Assembly (NCBI RefSeq): GCF_001953875.1
Contig: NZ_MQUR01000023.1
Coordinates: 1 to 64,000 of the forward strand
Direction of reading: 5' to 3'
Origin: Streptomyces amritsarensis
GTDB taxonomy: Bacteria; Actinomycetota; Actinomycetes; Streptomycetales; Streptomycetaceae
DNA length: 64,000 bases
Shown: piece by piece, positions 32,987 through 43,453 of the stretch
Layout: each line of letters starts with the position of its first letter
How positions within the stretch are numbered: position 1 is the stretch's first letter
The notes under the pieces: generated by a model
The model's database searches: none
What the model saw: only the letters and a program-made list of their open reading frames with translations
What the model was told of the DNA's origin: nothing
Position numbers and translations under genes: made by a program

Positions 32987-34627
32987 TCAGCCGGCCTGCT
33001 CGACCGGGGTCGGCCGCGGCTCGCCCTTCGCCTGCGCGGGCAACCGCACCGGCTCGGCCTCCTCGGCCGCCCCGCACTCCATCGCCCGCGGCAGCTTCAG
33101 CGCCATCGCGGCCCCCGCGAACAGCAGCGCCGCGCTCACCAGCAGCGTCACGTGCAGGCCGTGCACGAAGGAGTGCCGTGCCGCCGCGTACAGGGCGGCT
33201 CCGGCCGGGCCTCCGAGGCCCGAGGCGATCTGGTAGGCCTCGCCCAGCGAGTTCGCCGCGCCCGCCGAGTCCGCGGCCGACACCCCGGGCACCGAGGCGA
33301 GCCCCGGCCGGTACGCCGCGTTCATCACGCTGCCCAGCAGCGCGATGCCGATGCCCGCGCCCAGCTGGTAGGAGGTCTCGCCGATCGAGGCCGCGCCGCC
33401 CGCGGTCTCGGCCGGCGCCTCGCTCAGCATCGACTCGTACGCGGCGAACAGCGTGGTCTGCAGTCCGAAGCCGAGCAGGATGAAGCCGACGGTCAGCAGC
33501 AGCGGCCGGTCCTGCTGGCCCATCAGCGTCAGCAGCAGCACGGCGAAGGCGGTCAGCAGGAAGCCCAGCGACACCATGGTGCGCGGCCCGACCCGGGCCA
33601 GGGTGTAGGAGCCGGTGGCGCCCGCGGCCATGGCCGCGAAGGTCAGCGGCAGCAGGCGCAGGCCGGTCTCCAGGGGGCTGAGGTGCAGCACCAGCTGGAG
33701 GTACTGGACGGCGATCAGTTCGAGCCCCACCAACGCGAGCATGGCGAGCACGATGCAGGCGACCGAGGTGGAGAAGGCGGCCCGCGAGAACATCCGCATG
33801 TCGATCAGCGGGTGCTCGCGCCGCTTCTGGCGCCGTACGAACAGCACGAGCAGCGTCGCGCCGAGCAGCAGCGGGAACAGCGCCTGCGCGTCGAGGAGGT
33901 GCCGTTCGGCGCCGAGCCGCTTGATCCCGAGCACCGCGCCGAGCACGCCGGCGGCGGCCATCAGCGCACCGAGCACGTCCCACGGCCCGTCCGCGGAGCC
34001 GCGCGACTCCGGCAGCAGCCAGCGGCCGAGCGGCAGGATCAGCGCCATCAGCGGGATGTTGATCAGGAAGACCGAGCCCCACCAGAAGTGCTCGATGAGG
34101 AAGCCGCCGAGGACCGGGCCGCTGGCCGCGCCGATCGCGGCGACGGCGGTCCAGATGCCGATGGCCAGGGCCCGCTCGCGCCGGTCGGGGAAGACCTGGC
34201 GCAGGATCGACAGGGTGGCCGGCATGATCATCGCGCCGCCGATGCCGAGCAGGGCGCGTGCGGCGATGAGGACCTGGGCGTTGTCGGCGAAGGCCGCTAT
34301 CGCGGAGGCCGCGCCGAAGAGTCCGTAGCCGAGGAGGAGGATGCGGCGGCGGCCCACCCGGTCCCCGAGGGTGCCGAAGAGGATCAGCAGCGAGGCGCAG
34401 ACCAGCGGGTAGGCGTCGACGACCCAGAGGAGCTCCATCGGGCCGGGCCGCAGGTCCTCCGTGACGGACGGAACCGCGACGTGCAGGATCGTCGCGTCGA
34501 GCGCGACGAGGACCAGGCTGACGCAGAGAACGGCCAGGACGACCCAGCGGTTGGCACCGCCGGAGGCCGCTCCCAGACGCTGCCAGGGCGAAGGGGTCCC
34601 GGCCGTGGCCGCGTTCGTCCCCGCCAT
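32987..34627 (-). CDS. MFS drug exporter, DHA2 type (14 helices)
   Basis: A 546-residue proton-driven exporter. It shows LDATILHVAVPSV (motif D1), GTLGDRVGRRRILLLGYGLFG (motif A) and GPVLGGFLIEHFWWGSVFLINIP (motif C) and about 14 hydrophobic segments. Relatives export dyes, antibiotics or antiseptics. The ATG at 34627 has GGGAGG seven bases upstream. It is divergent from the mannosyltransferase with a 283-bp intergenic region; no dedicated regulator is adjacent. Confidence 0.87.
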   Translation of the reverse strand: MAGTNAATAGTPSPWQRLGAASGGANRWVVLAVLCVSLVLVALDATILHVAVPSVTEDLRPGPMELLWVVDAYPLVCASLLILFGTLGDRVGRRRILLLGYGLFGAASAIAAFADNAQVLIAARALLGIGGAMIMPATLSILRQVFPDRRERALAIGIWTAVAAIGAASGPVLGGFLIEHFWWGSVFLINIPLMALILPLGRWLLPESRGSADGPWDVLGALMAAAGVLGAVLGIKRLGAERHLLDAQALFPLLLGATLLVLFVRRQKRREHPLIDMRMFSRAAFSTSVACIVLAMLALVGLELIAVQYLQLVLHLSPLETGLRLLPLTFAAMAAGATGSYTLARVGPRTMVSLGFLLTAFAVLLLTLMGQQDRPLLLTVGFILLGFGLQTTLFAAYESMLSEAPAETAGGAASIGETSYQLGAGIGIALLGSVMNAAYRPGLASVPGVSAADSAGAANSLGEAYQIASGLGGPAGAALYAAARHSFVHGLHVTLLVSAALLFAGAAMALKLPRAMECGAAEEAEPVRLPAQAKGEPRPTPVEQAG

Positions 34628-34910
34628 GCATGTACCTCCCAGGTGATCCCTCGCGCTCGGTGGACCAGCGTCTGCGGAGCCACGGGGGGTGGTGCGCTGT
34701 GCGGCATCCAACGGGGTCCGGCATCGACACGCGAGTGAACGGTCAGCGTACGCGAGTTCGTGTGCCCGACACGTGGCCAAGCTCTCATACCGGCAGCGGC
34801 CCCCGTGTGGCGTGCGCCACTCCCCCACCCCGAAGCCTCCCCCCGCGTACACGCCCGCTCACGGTCCGTGGTTCTCGGCGCCGACCCAGGTCGGACGCCA
34901 CCGGATAATC

Positions 34911-36026
34911 ATGCCTGTGGAAGATCTTGGATTTCGCCGGGCCGCGCCCGCGCTGGCCGCCTTCGCGGCGGTCCGGCTGCTCGGGCTGGCCGTGCTCGCG
35001 GCGTGGGGGGCGGTGGCGGGCAGCAGCCCGCACACCCTGCTGTCGGCCCGCTGGGACTCGCTCTGGTACGCCCGCATCGCCGCAGAGGGGTACGGCTACG
35101 AGATCGTCCTGCCGAACGGGGACGTCCACTCGAACCTGGCGTTCTTCCCGCTGCTGCCGTGGCTGGAACGGGCGGTGTCGGCGGCGACGGGACTCTCGTA
35201 CGGCTCGGCGGGCCTGGTGGTGTCGGTGGTCGCCGGGCTCGCCGCGGCGTGGGGGATCTTCGCGGTGGGCGACCTGCTGCACGGCCGCCGCACGGGGGTG
35301 TTCGCGGTCGCCGTCTGGGCGGCGCTGCCCGTCGGGATCGTCCAGTCCATGGCGTACAGCGAGTCGCTGTTCACCGCGCTCGCCGCGTGGGCGCTGTACG
35401 GAGCCCTGCGCGGCCGGTGGCTGACGGCGGGCCTGCTCGCCGCCGGGGCCGGGCTGACCCGCCCGGTCGGTGCGGCGGTCGTCGCGGCGGTGTGGGTGGC
35501 CGTGGCCCTGGCGTGGCGGCGGGGCGAGCGGTCGTGGCGGATGGCGGCGGGAGCGCTGCTGGCTCCGGCGGGAGCGGCGGCGTACGTCCTGTGGGTGGGG
35601 GCCCGCACCGGGGGCGGTCTGCTCGGGTACCTGGAGGTGCAGGGCGGCTGGGGCAACGGCTTCGACGGCGGCTGGGCCTTCGCCCGTTTCGTCGGGGCGA
35701 AACTGGCCTCGCCCGCCTTCCCGGCCGGGCTGGGGCTGATCGCGGGAGTCGCCCTGGTGCTGTGGCTGTACGCGGCGTGCGTGCGGCAGCGGCAGCCGGC
35801 GCCGCTGCTCGTGTACTGCGGGATCGTCGTGGCGCTGGCGTTGTGCGCGTCGGGGTATTTCGGTTCGAAGCCGCGGCTGTTGCTGCCCGCCTTCCCGCTG
35901 ATGCTGGTGCCGGCGGTGGCGCTCGCCCGGTGGCGGACCCGGCGGGCGGTCCTGGTGGTGGGTGCGGCCGCCCTGGCCGCGGCGGTGTACGGGGCGTTCT
36001 GGCTGAACGGCTCGGGCCCTCCGTAA
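34911..36026 (+). CDS. PIG-V-like mannosyltransferase membrane protein
   Basis: A 371-residue multi-pass protein of the GT-C fold. The first luminal loop has RWDSLWYARIAAEGYGYE, with the W-D acidic site typical of PIG-V/GPI mannosyltransferase relatives, followed by HSNLAFFPLLPWLERA. About nine helices follow. It probably transfers a mannose from polyprenyl-phosphate-mannose to an extracellular acceptor. ATG 34911 is used; a GTG two codons later is equally possible, as there is no clear ribosome-binding site. Confidence 0.78.
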   Translation: MPVEDLGFRRAAPALAAFAAVRLLGLAVLAAWGAVAGSSPHTLLSARWDSLWYARIAAEGYGYEIVLPNGDVHSNLAFFPLLPWLERAVSAATGLSYGSAGLVVSVVAGLAAAWGIFAVGDLLHGRRTGVFAVAVWAALPVGIVQSMAYSESLFTALAAWALYGALRGRWLTAGLLAAGAGLTRPVGAAVVAAVWVAVALAWRRGERSWRMAAGALLAPAGAAAYVLWVGARTGGGLLGYLEVQGGWGNGFDGGWAFARFVGAKLASPAFPAGLGLIAGVALVLWLYAACVRQRQPAPLLVYCGIVVALALCASGYFGSKPRLLLPAFPLMLVPAVALARWRTRRAVLVVGAAALAAAVYGAFWLNGSGPP

Positions 36027-36263
36027 GGCCTCGGCCGCCGGTGGGGATGATTCCCGGACGTCCGCGGGCACGGTAATCGACCTGCGGCAATAAAGTCCGA
36101 ATAAGCAGCAGGAACAATTCCCGGACGCCGGATCGAGAAGGACCCAACCCCTGCCTGAATAGCGGGAATTAAGGTCCGCGTGAGACCAACTCCACATCAC
36201 ATGGTCATCACAAAGCCCGCGATTCGCCCGGCCCGGCCATCGCCGGGCGGTAACGTCGATTGA

Positions 36264-37349
36264 GTGCGTACCGATCAAATCCTGACCCGTCTGGAGCGGG
36301 TCTTCGCCCGGCTGGACCGGGAACCAGAGCGACCGGCTCATCTGCAGACTCCGCAGATGAGCCGGCACCGCGTCGTGCTCCTGGGATCGACCCTCGCGTT
36401 CTACCTCGCCATCGTCGTGGCCGTCCTGACCACGTCCTGGCTGGTCCGCCTGGACTGGCAGATCATGTTCTTCCGGCCCTACGAGCAGTGGCCGCAGCTG
36501 CACGCCTTCCTCGACTACCTGGTCGTGCTGGGCCAGCGCGGACCCACCGCCGTCATGGTCGCCGCATGGCTCGGCTGGCGCTCCTGGCGGCAGCACACCC
36601 TGCGCCCGCTGATCACCCTCGGCGTCGCGCTGCTGCTGCTCAACGTCACCGTGGGCTCCGTGAAGCTGGGCCTCGGCCGGCTCGGCCCGCACTACGCCAC
36701 CGAGATCGGCTCGGCCGAACTCTTCGCGGGCGGCGATATATTCCCTTCCGGCCACACCGCCAACGCCGTCGTGACCTGGGGAATCCTGGCCTACCTGGCT
36801 TCCACCGTGGTCACCCGGCGGGTGCTGTCCGTGGTGTCCGCGGTCGTCTCGCTGAGCGTCGGCGCCACCACCGTGTACCTCGGCACGCACTGGGTCAGCG
36901 ACGTCCTGCTGGGCTGGTCCGCGGGTCTGCTGATCCTGCTGGCGCTGCCCTGGTTCGAGCCGCTCATCGCCCGGACCGAGGCCTACGTCTTCGACCTGCG
37001 GGAGCTGCTGCGCCGCCGGGCCGAGACCGGGCGGATGCCCGCCCCGGTGGTCTCCGCGCTCACCCCGCTGCTCTCCGCGGGCGGCAAGTGGCAGCTGAAG
37101 CCCGTCGCCGGGACCGTCGGGGATTCGGCCGCGGCGCCCGCCGCGGCCGCCTCGGCGGGTGCCGCCGCGGGATACTCCCCGGCGCACCGCGCGGTCGCGC
37201 ACCCCGCCGGCCGGCCGCACCTGATCCGCTCCGAGCGGACTCCGGTGACGCCGGTCGGCAGCCGCCGTCCGGCCCATCCCGCGCACCCCGCGCACCCCGA
37301 GCGGGCCGGAACCCGGGGCACCGCCGCCCGTCCGGTCGCCGGCGGCTGA
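36264..37349 (+). CDS. PAP2-family phosphatase membrane protein
   Basis: A 361-residue membrane phosphatase. Motifs are KLGLGRLGP (a variant of KxxxxxxRP, with Gly-Pro for Arg-Pro), FPSGHTANAV and YLGTHWVSDVLLGW carrying the catalytic His and its Asp. Five to six helices cover residues 38-240, and a long Ala/Pro/His-rich cytoplasmic tail (about 275-361) is unusual for the family. GTG 36264 has no Shine-Dalgarno, and TAACGT lies about 13 bases upstream, so a leaderless transcript is possible. Likely substrates are undecaprenyl diphosphate or phosphatidate. Confidence 0.82.
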   Translation: MRTDQILTRLERVFARLDREPERPAHLQTPQMSRHRVVLLGSTLAFYLAIVVAVLTTSWLVRLDWQIMFFRPYEQWPQLHAFLDYLVVLGQRGPTAVMVAAWLGWRSWRQHTLRPLITLGVALLLLNVTVGSVKLGLGRLGPHYATEIGSAELFAGGDIFPSGHTANAVVTWGILAYLASTVVTRRVLSVVSAVVSLSVGATTVYLGTHWVSDVLLGWSAGLLILLALPWFEPLIARTEAYVFDLRELLRRRAETGRMPAPVVSALTPLLSAGGKWQLKPVAGTVGDSAAAPAAAASAGAAAGYSPAHRAVAHPAGRPHLIRSERTPVTPVGSRRPAHPAHPAHPERAGTRGTAARPVAGG

Positions 37350-37392
37350 CGGCCACGGCGGGGGCGGTACGCACCCTCCACCCCCGCAGGAC

Positions 37393-37427
37393 GAAGGCGG
37401 GCCGGGTCATCGACCCGGCCCGCCTTC
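37393..37427 (+). terminator. Terminator after the PAP2 gene
   Basis: A perfect 16-bp stem (GAAGGCGGGCCGGGTC / GACCCGGCCCGCCTTC) with a 3-base loop, 43 bases after the PAP2 stop. Confidence 0.8.
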
Positions 37428-37642
37428 GGCGTTCGTCAGCGCCACGCCCGGACGTTCGTCCGTCCCGGGTCACGCTTGTGTCACAGAATATCTACAGTCG
37501 CCCATTGTTTTCCGGACCGCGACACGCCCGGGGTACGGGCGCATTCGAATTTCTCCCGGAAACCGGGAAATTGCCGCACACCATTTCCACGGAACCCTCG
37601 GACCGGACCAGCTGAATCTCCCTCAGGTCCGCTACATTTCCT

Positions 37643-38611
37643 TCACTTCTCCGGCCCGACGGCCCGGCCCAGGAGATCTCTGAGGTCCCGCATCCGATCC
37701 GTGAGGCCGGGCGGCTCGACCACTTCGAACTCACAACCGAGCAGCATGATGTGAATCACCAGAACGTCCAGGTTCACGGCGCCGGTGCGCAGCAGGCAGG
37801 TATCCGCGTCGACCCGTTCCAGGACCCCGTCGCTGGGCGCGATGATCCGCGCCGCCTCCTGCTGCGGCATCCTGAGCCGCACCACCGCGTGGCTGGCGTA
37901 GACCCGCTGCGAGACGCCTTCGGAGACGTATGCGGCGAGGTCCTCGGCGGGTGGCGGACGCGGGGTGAAGCGCGGCCCGTGGGGCGGCCTGGGTTCGATC
38001 CGGTCGGCGCGGAAGGTCCGCCACGCCTCGCGGTCGAGGTCCCAGGCGACCAGGTACCAGCGGCGCTCCGTGCAGACGAGCCGGTGCGGTTCGACGGTGC
38101 GGCGGCTGACATTGCCCTCGTGGTCGCGGTACCCGAAGCGGAGCCGCTCGGTGTCCCGGCAGACCGAGGCCAGTTCGGTCAGCACCGAGGCGTCCACGGT
38201 GGAGCGCTGGGAGCCGCGCAGCATCGGCACGGTGAACTCGTTGAGGGCCGACACCCGCCGGCGCAGGCGCGACGGCAGGACCTGCTCCAGCTTCGCGAGG
38301 GCCCGTACGGAGGCCTCCCCGATCCCCTCGACACCGTGGCCCGCGGCGGTCCGCAGCCCGACGGCGACGGCCACGGCCTCGTCGTCGTCCAGCAGCAGCG
38401 GCGGCAGCTCGGCGCCGGCCCCCAGCTGGTAGCCGCCGCCGGTCCCGGGGGTGGCGTTCACCGGGTACCCCAGCTCCCGCAGCCGGTCCACATCGCGCCG
38501 GACGGTGCGGGCGGTGACGCCGAGGCGGTCGGCGAGGCCGGCGCCGGTCCATTCGCGGTGGGCCTGGAGCAGGGAGAGCAGGCGCAGCAGGCGGGCGGAG
38601 GTCTCGAGCAT
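37643..38611 (-). CDS. WYL-domain transcriptional regulator (DeoR-type HTH)
   Basis: A 322-residue regulator. The N-terminal HTH (LSLLQAHREWTGAGLADRLGVTARTVRRDVDRLRELGYPV) precedes a WYL domain with RLVCTERRWYLVAWDLDREAWRTFRADRIEP and a C-terminal WCX region. WYL domains bind nucleic acid or nucleotide ligands, and members such as PafBC and CRISPR/defence regulators sense DNA damage. It has no operon partner, and its target is unknown. Confidence 0.87.
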   Translation of the reverse strand: MLETSARLLRLLSLLQAHREWTGAGLADRLGVTARTVRRDVDRLRELGYPVNATPGTGGGYQLGAGAELPPLLLDDDEAVAVAVGLRTAAGHGVEGIGEASVRALAKLEQVLPSRLRRRVSALNEFTVPMLRGSQRSTVDASVLTELASVCRDTERLRFGYRDHEGNVSRRTVEPHRLVCTERRWYLVAWDLDREAWRTFRADRIEPRPPHGPRFTPRPPPAEDLAAYVSEGVSQRVYASHAVVRLRMPQQEAARIIAPSDGVLERVDADTCLLRTGAVNLDVLVIHIMLLGCEFEVVEPPGLTDRMRDLRDLLGRAVGPEK

Positions 38612-38651
38612 CCCCCGAGTCTGCCAGTGGCGCTACCGCGCCCGGCCGGGA

Positions 38652-39548
<897 letters not shown>

Positions 39549-39835
39549 CTACGCAGCGCCCCACGGTGCTCCACGGCCCGCCACGCGGCGGGACGCGCCA
39601 CCCCACCCGGTCGGCCGACCTCCCCGTCCCGCCGAAACGACCGGATCCGGCCACCAACTGCGCACAAGCAGATAACAGTTGAAGCAAAAGCGAAGCCCTG
39701 GTCGCACGGTTCACCCTTCCGGGCGCCCGGTTCGAATCCGTTCCCTCAAATGGCGTGACCCCGACCGTCGCTCCTGCGTTGTGCCCGGCGAGCCGGGAGC
39801 CTCCCGGACCCGCACCTATGCCGAGGAGCCACCCC

Positions 39836-40648
39836 GTGCCGCGCATGCTCGACGTCAGTGATGAGGTACGTGCCGAGATCGGCGACGAAGAAGCCGACAG
39901 GCTGCTCGTCGGCGACGACGCGCCGCGCAGTTACGACTGCACCTCCTGCCGCACTCCGGGCGACCCCGAGAACGACCGCACCAGCACGGTGCTGTTCGTC
40001 GGCGAGGAGACCGCCGTCCTCGCCTTCGCCCACGCCACCTGCATCCCCTCGCAGGTCGTCTCCGTCTCCGAGGAGCAGCTACAAGGCGCGGTCCGCAGCA
40101 TCACCGGCGACAGCCCGGCCTCCGCTTCGGACACGGGCGCGCCCGCGCCGCAGAACGTCCCCGGCGGACAGGCCGTGCTGGGCATCACCAGCGGCCTCGT
40201 ACTCATCGGCGGCGAGCTGCACCCGGCCCTGGTGGTCGAGCCGACCGCGCCGATCGCCCGCCCGGGCAGCGACGGCCCCGGCGACGACTTCCTGCCGCTC
40301 CTGATCGAGCAGGGCTTCATCCCGGTGACCGACACGTCCGAACTCCCCACCCTCCTCGGCGGCTGGTCGGTGCTCCTCGCGGCCGGGCAGCTGCACGCCG
40401 TGCTCCAGCCGGGCACCGAGGGCGGCGGCCAGGTCGCCTGGTGGCAGGCGCACCAGGCGCTGTCGGTCACCGACGGCTGGCGGACCGCCGTCCAGAAGAC
40501 CCAGCGCGTGCTGATCTACGCCGCCCCGGTCGGCTCCATCGGCCAGCAGCCCCGCGAGGACCTGCTGCGCGACGCGCTGGACAAGGCCGCTGCCGCGGGC
40601 AAGCTCGTGGCCGCGGCGATGCCCCTCGCCGGGACGCCCGGCGCCTGA
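39836..40648 (+). CDS. Conserved hypothetical protein
   Basis: A 270-residue soluble protein that I do not recognise. It starts MLDVSDEVRAEIGDEEADRLL, has a possible Cys pair in SYDCTSCRTPG and a segment LPTLLGGWSVLLAAGQLHAVL, and alternates short strands and helices. GTG 39836 is preferred because GAGGAG lies seven bases upstream. There are no membrane segments or known catalytic motifs. Confidence 0.7.
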   Translation: MPRMLDVSDEVRAEIGDEEADRLLVGDDAPRSYDCTSCRTPGDPENDRTSTVLFVGEETAVLAFAHATCIPSQVVSVSEEQLQGAVRSITGDSPASASDTGAPAPQNVPGGQAVLGITSGLVLIGGELHPALVVEPTAPIARPGSDGPGDDFLPLLIEQGFIPVTDTSELPTLLGGWSVLLAAGQLHAVLQPGTEGGGQVAWWQAHQALSVTDGWRTAVQKTQRVLIYAAPVGSIGQQPREDLLRDALDKAAAAGKLVAAAMPLAGTPGA

Positions 40649-40668
40649 TCCCAGCCGGTACCGAGAAC

Positions 40669-40743
40669 GGCCGCCCGGCCCCCGCGGAGGGGGTCGGGCG
40701 GCGTGCGCCGGGGGTGTGCGGTCCGTCCCGCACACCCCCGGCG
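40669..40743 (+). terminator. Double hairpin terminator
   Basis: Two hairpins follow the hypothetical gene: an imperfect one at 40669-40702 (CCGCCCGGCCCCC / GGGGGTCGGGCGG) and a perfect 16-bp one at 40706-40743 (CGCCGGGGGTGTGCGG / CCGCACACCCCCGGCG, 6-base loop). Confidence 0.75.
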
Positions 40744-40803
40744 ATCTGCGTTTCCGGCCCGTTCACCCCGCATCCGCAGCGCGCCCGTTTCGTTGGCTGA
40801 TAC

Positions 40804-41253
40804 GTGCATCCATACGACTCCTCCCGCGCCCCGTCCTATTCGGGCACCGTCCCCGCCATGCGTCCCGTACGCGACCGGGACAGCTCTCCGGCCGTCTCGC
40901 ACACCCCGATCTACGACACGCTGTACTCGGAGTACCTGCGCGCCTTCCGGGCCCTGCCGGGCGACCGTACGGGCGAGGAGGACCTCGGGTTCACGTCCTT
41001 CTCCTACGGGGGCGGCTACACCGGCGGCACGTACGGCGGCGGCTGGAGCGGTTCGGCCTGGCAGCGGACCGAATGGCAGCCCTCTTCCTACGGCTCGCAG
41101 GCCCCCTCCCCGTCGCCCTCCGCGTCGCAGCCCCAGCCCCAGCCCGCCTACTCGTACGCGGGTAGCCCCGGATACGCCGACGGGCGGCACCACCAGACCG
41201 GGATGACGCACATCCCGGCGGCCCTGCCGCCCGCTCCGCGCCGGGGCTACTGA
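40804..41253 (+). CDS. Hypothetical Gly/Tyr-rich protein (DUF6643-like)
   Basis: A protein of 149 residues from GTG 40804, or 131 from ATG 40858. SPAVSHTPIYDTLYSEYLRAFRALPGD resembles the start of a Streptomyces protein family (DUF6643) as I recall it. The middle is Gly/Tyr/Ser-rich (YGGGYTGGTYGGGWSG) and the end is Pro/Gln-rich and probably disordered. No function is known. It converges on der. Confidence 0.55.
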   Translation: MHPYDSSRAPSYSGTVPAMRPVRDRDSSPAVSHTPIYDTLYSEYLRAFRALPGDRTGEEDLGFTSFSYGGGYTGGTYGGGWSGSAWQRTEWQPSSYGSQAPSPSPSASQPQPQPAYSYAGSPGYADGRHHQTGMTHIPAALPPAPRRGY

Positions 41254-41266
41254 CCCCGGACCGCCG

Positions 41267-42730
41267 CTACTTCTTCTTCTTGTACTGGGCGCCGCGCTTC
41301 TCGCGCACCCGCACCGAGATGTGGATCGGCGTGCCCTCGAAGCCGAACTCCTCGCGCAGGCGGCGCTCGATGAAGCGCCGGTAGCCGTGCTCCAGGAAGC
41401 CGGAGGCGAACAGGACGAACCGCGGCGGCTTGCTCCCCGCCTGGGTACCGAACAGGATGCGGGGCTGCTTGCCGCCGCGGATCGGGTGCGGGTGGGCGGC
41501 GACGACCTCGCCGAGGAAGGCGTTCAGCCGGCCGGTGGGGACGCGCGTCTCCCAGCCCGCGAGGGCGGTCTCGATCGCGGGGACCAGCTTCTCCATGTGA
41601 CGGCCGGTGAGCGCCGAGACGTTCACCCGGGGCGCCCAGGAGACCTGCTGCATCTCGGTCTCGATCTCGCGCTCGAGGTAGTAGCGGCGCTCCTCGTCGA
41701 GCTCGTCCCACTTGTTGTAGGCGATGACGATCGCGCGGCCGGCCTCGACGGCCATGGTGATGATGCGCTGGTCCTGGACGCTGATCGTCTCGGTGGTGTC
41801 GATCAGGATGACCGCCACCTCGGCCTTCTCGACGGCCGCGGCGGTGCGCAGCGAGGCGTAGTAGTCCGCGCCCTGCTGGAGGTGGACCTTCTTGCGGATG
41901 CCCGCGGTGTCGACGAACTTCCAGGTGACGCCGCCGAGCTCGATCAGCTCGTCGACCGGGTCGCGGGTGGTGCCGGCGAGCTCGTTGACGACGACCCGGT
42001 TCTCCTTCGCGACCTTGTTCAGCAGCGAGGACTTGCCGACGTTCGGGCGGCCGATCAGGGCGATCCGGCGGGGGCCGCCGGGGGCGGCGCCGCCGAAGGT
42101 CTGCTCGGGGGCCTCGGGCAGGACGTCGAGGACGGCGTCGAGCATGTCGCCGGTGCCGCGGCCGTGCAGGGAGGAGACCGGGTGCGGCATGCCGAGGCCC
42201 AGCGACCACAGCGAGGCCGCGTCGGACTCGCCGCTCTGGCCGTCGACCTTGTTCGCGCACAGGACGACGGGCTTCTTCGCCTTGCGGAGCAGCCTGACGA
42301 CGGCCTCGTCGCTGTCGGTGGCGCCGACCTTGGCGTCGACGACGAAGACGACCGCGTCGGCGGTCTCGATGGCGTATTCGGCCTGGGCGGCGACGGCCGC
42401 GTCGATGCCGAGGACGTCCTGCTCCCAGCCGCCGGTGTCGACGACCTTGAAGCGCCGGCCGGCCCACTCGGCCTCGTAGGTGACGCGGTCCCGGGTGACG
42501 CCGGGCTTGTCCTCGACGACCGCCTCGCGGCGGCCGATGATGCGGTTCACCAGGGTCGACTTGCCGACGTTGGGGCGGCCCACGACGGCGAGGACGGGCA
42601 GCGGGCCGTGGCCCGCCTCCTCGATGGCGCCTTCGACGTCTTCGAGGTCGAAACCCTCTTCCGCGGCGAGCTCCATGAACTCCGCGTACTCGGCATCGCC
42701 AAGTGCTCCGTGGTCGTGCTGGTCGTTCAT
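41267..42730 (-). CDS. der: Ribosome-assembly GTPase Der (EngA)
   Basis: A 487-residue double GTPase acting in 50S maturation. Two G domains carry [10 protein letters not shown] with DTGGW, and [10 protein letters not shown] with DTAG and NKWD; a KH-like domain follows and the protein ends in a basic KKKK tail. An acidic ~45-residue N-terminal extension is usual in actinobacteria. ATG 42730 has GAGGAA upstream. It is last in the cmk-plsC-der series, 75 bases after the acyltransferase start. Confidence 0.96.
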   Translation of the reverse strand: MNDQHDHGALGDAEYAEFMELAAEEGFDLEDVEGAIEEAGHGPLPVLAVVGRPNVGKSTLVNRIIGRREAVVEDKPGVTRDRVTYEAEWAGRRFKVVDTGGWEQDVLGIDAAVAAQAEYAIETADAVVFVVDAKVGATDSDEAVVRLLRKAKKPVVLCANKVDGQSGESDAASLWSLGLGMPHPVSSLHGRGTGDMLDAVLDVLPEAPEQTFGGAAPGGPRRIALIGRPNVGKSSLLNKVAKENRVVVNELAGTTRDPVDELIELGGVTWKFVDTAGIRKKVHLQQGADYYASLRTAAAVEKAEVAVILIDTTETISVQDQRIITMAVEAGRAIVIAYNKWDELDEERRYYLEREIETEMQQVSWAPRVNVSALTGRHMEKLVPAIETALAGWETRVPTGRLNAFLGEVVAAHPHPIRGGKQPRILFGTQAGSKPPRFVLFASGFLEHGYRRFIERRLREEFGFEGTPIHISVRVREKRGAQYKKKK

Positions 42731-42805
42731 GAAGTCCGTTCCTCGTCGTTCGTGGTGATCGGTGGTGCCCGCGCAGCGCGGTTCCACTACTGGTTCAAGT
42801 CTCGC

Positions 42806-43453
42806 TCAGCGCCCGGTCAGGCGCTTGGCGTCGGCCAGGTGGGCGGTCAGCCGGTCCTGGATGCGTACGGTGGCCCGGTCCAGCGCGGTACGGGTGCGGC
42901 GGCCACTGCCGTCCCCGGCGTCGAAGGCCGAGCCGAAGACGACGTCGACCCGGCTCTTGAAGGGCGGCAGCCCCGGGATCAGCCGGCCGCGGCCCTCGGC
43001 GCTGCCGAGGACGGCGACGGGCACGATGGGCGCGCCGCTGCGGACCGCGAAGTACGCCAGTCCCGCGCGCAGCGAGGCGAAGTCGCCCTCGCCCCTCGTG
43101 CCCTCGGGGAATATCCCCAGCGCCCCGCCCTGGTCGAGCACGGCGAGGGCGCGGCCTATCGCCGCCCGGTCGGCGCCGGAGCGGTCGACCTTGACCTGCC
43201 CGATGCCGTCCAGGAAGGGGCCGAGCGGGCCCACGTACGCTTCCTTCTTGATCAGGAAGTGCAGGGGGCGGGGCGCGGTGCCCATCACCATGGGGCCGTC
43301 TATGTTGTGCGTGTGGTTCACGGCGAGGATGACGGGGCCCGAGGCAGGCACCTTCCAGGCGCCCAGTACGCGCGGCTTCCACAGCCCGTACATGAGGCCG
43401 ATGCCGATGCGCCTGCCGACCGCCGCGCCCTTGAGGGAGGGCGTTCGGCTCAC
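42806..43453 (-). CDS. 1-acyl-glycerol-3-phosphate acyltransferase (PlsC-like)
   Basis: A 215-residue acyltransferase of phospholipid synthesis. The catalytic NHTHNIDGP is an H-x4-D variant with His and Asp in the usual places; FPEGTRGEGD binds the glycerol phosphate; VPVAVLGSAEGRGRL is also typical. The start is GTG 43453, overlapping the cmk stop by 4 bp. The cmk-plsC-der order is conserved in actinobacteria. Confidence 0.88.
   Translation of the reverse strand: MSRTPSLKGAAVGRRIGIGLMYGLWKPRVLGAWKVPASGPVILAVNHTHNIDGPMVMGTAPRPLHFLIKKEAYVGPLGPFLDGIGQVKVDRSGADRAAIGRALAVLDQGGALGIFPEGTRGEGDFASLRAGLAYFAVRSGAPIVPVAVLGSAEGRGRLIPGLPPFKSRVDVVFGSAFDAGDGSGRRTRTALDRATVRIQDRLTAHLADAKRLTGR

Noticed and set aside
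39720..39750. tRNA-like GGTTCGAATCC, as in a tRNA T-arm
   Set aside because: Only three pairs can form in the T stem, and no matching acceptor, D-arm or anticodon arm is found within 80 bases.
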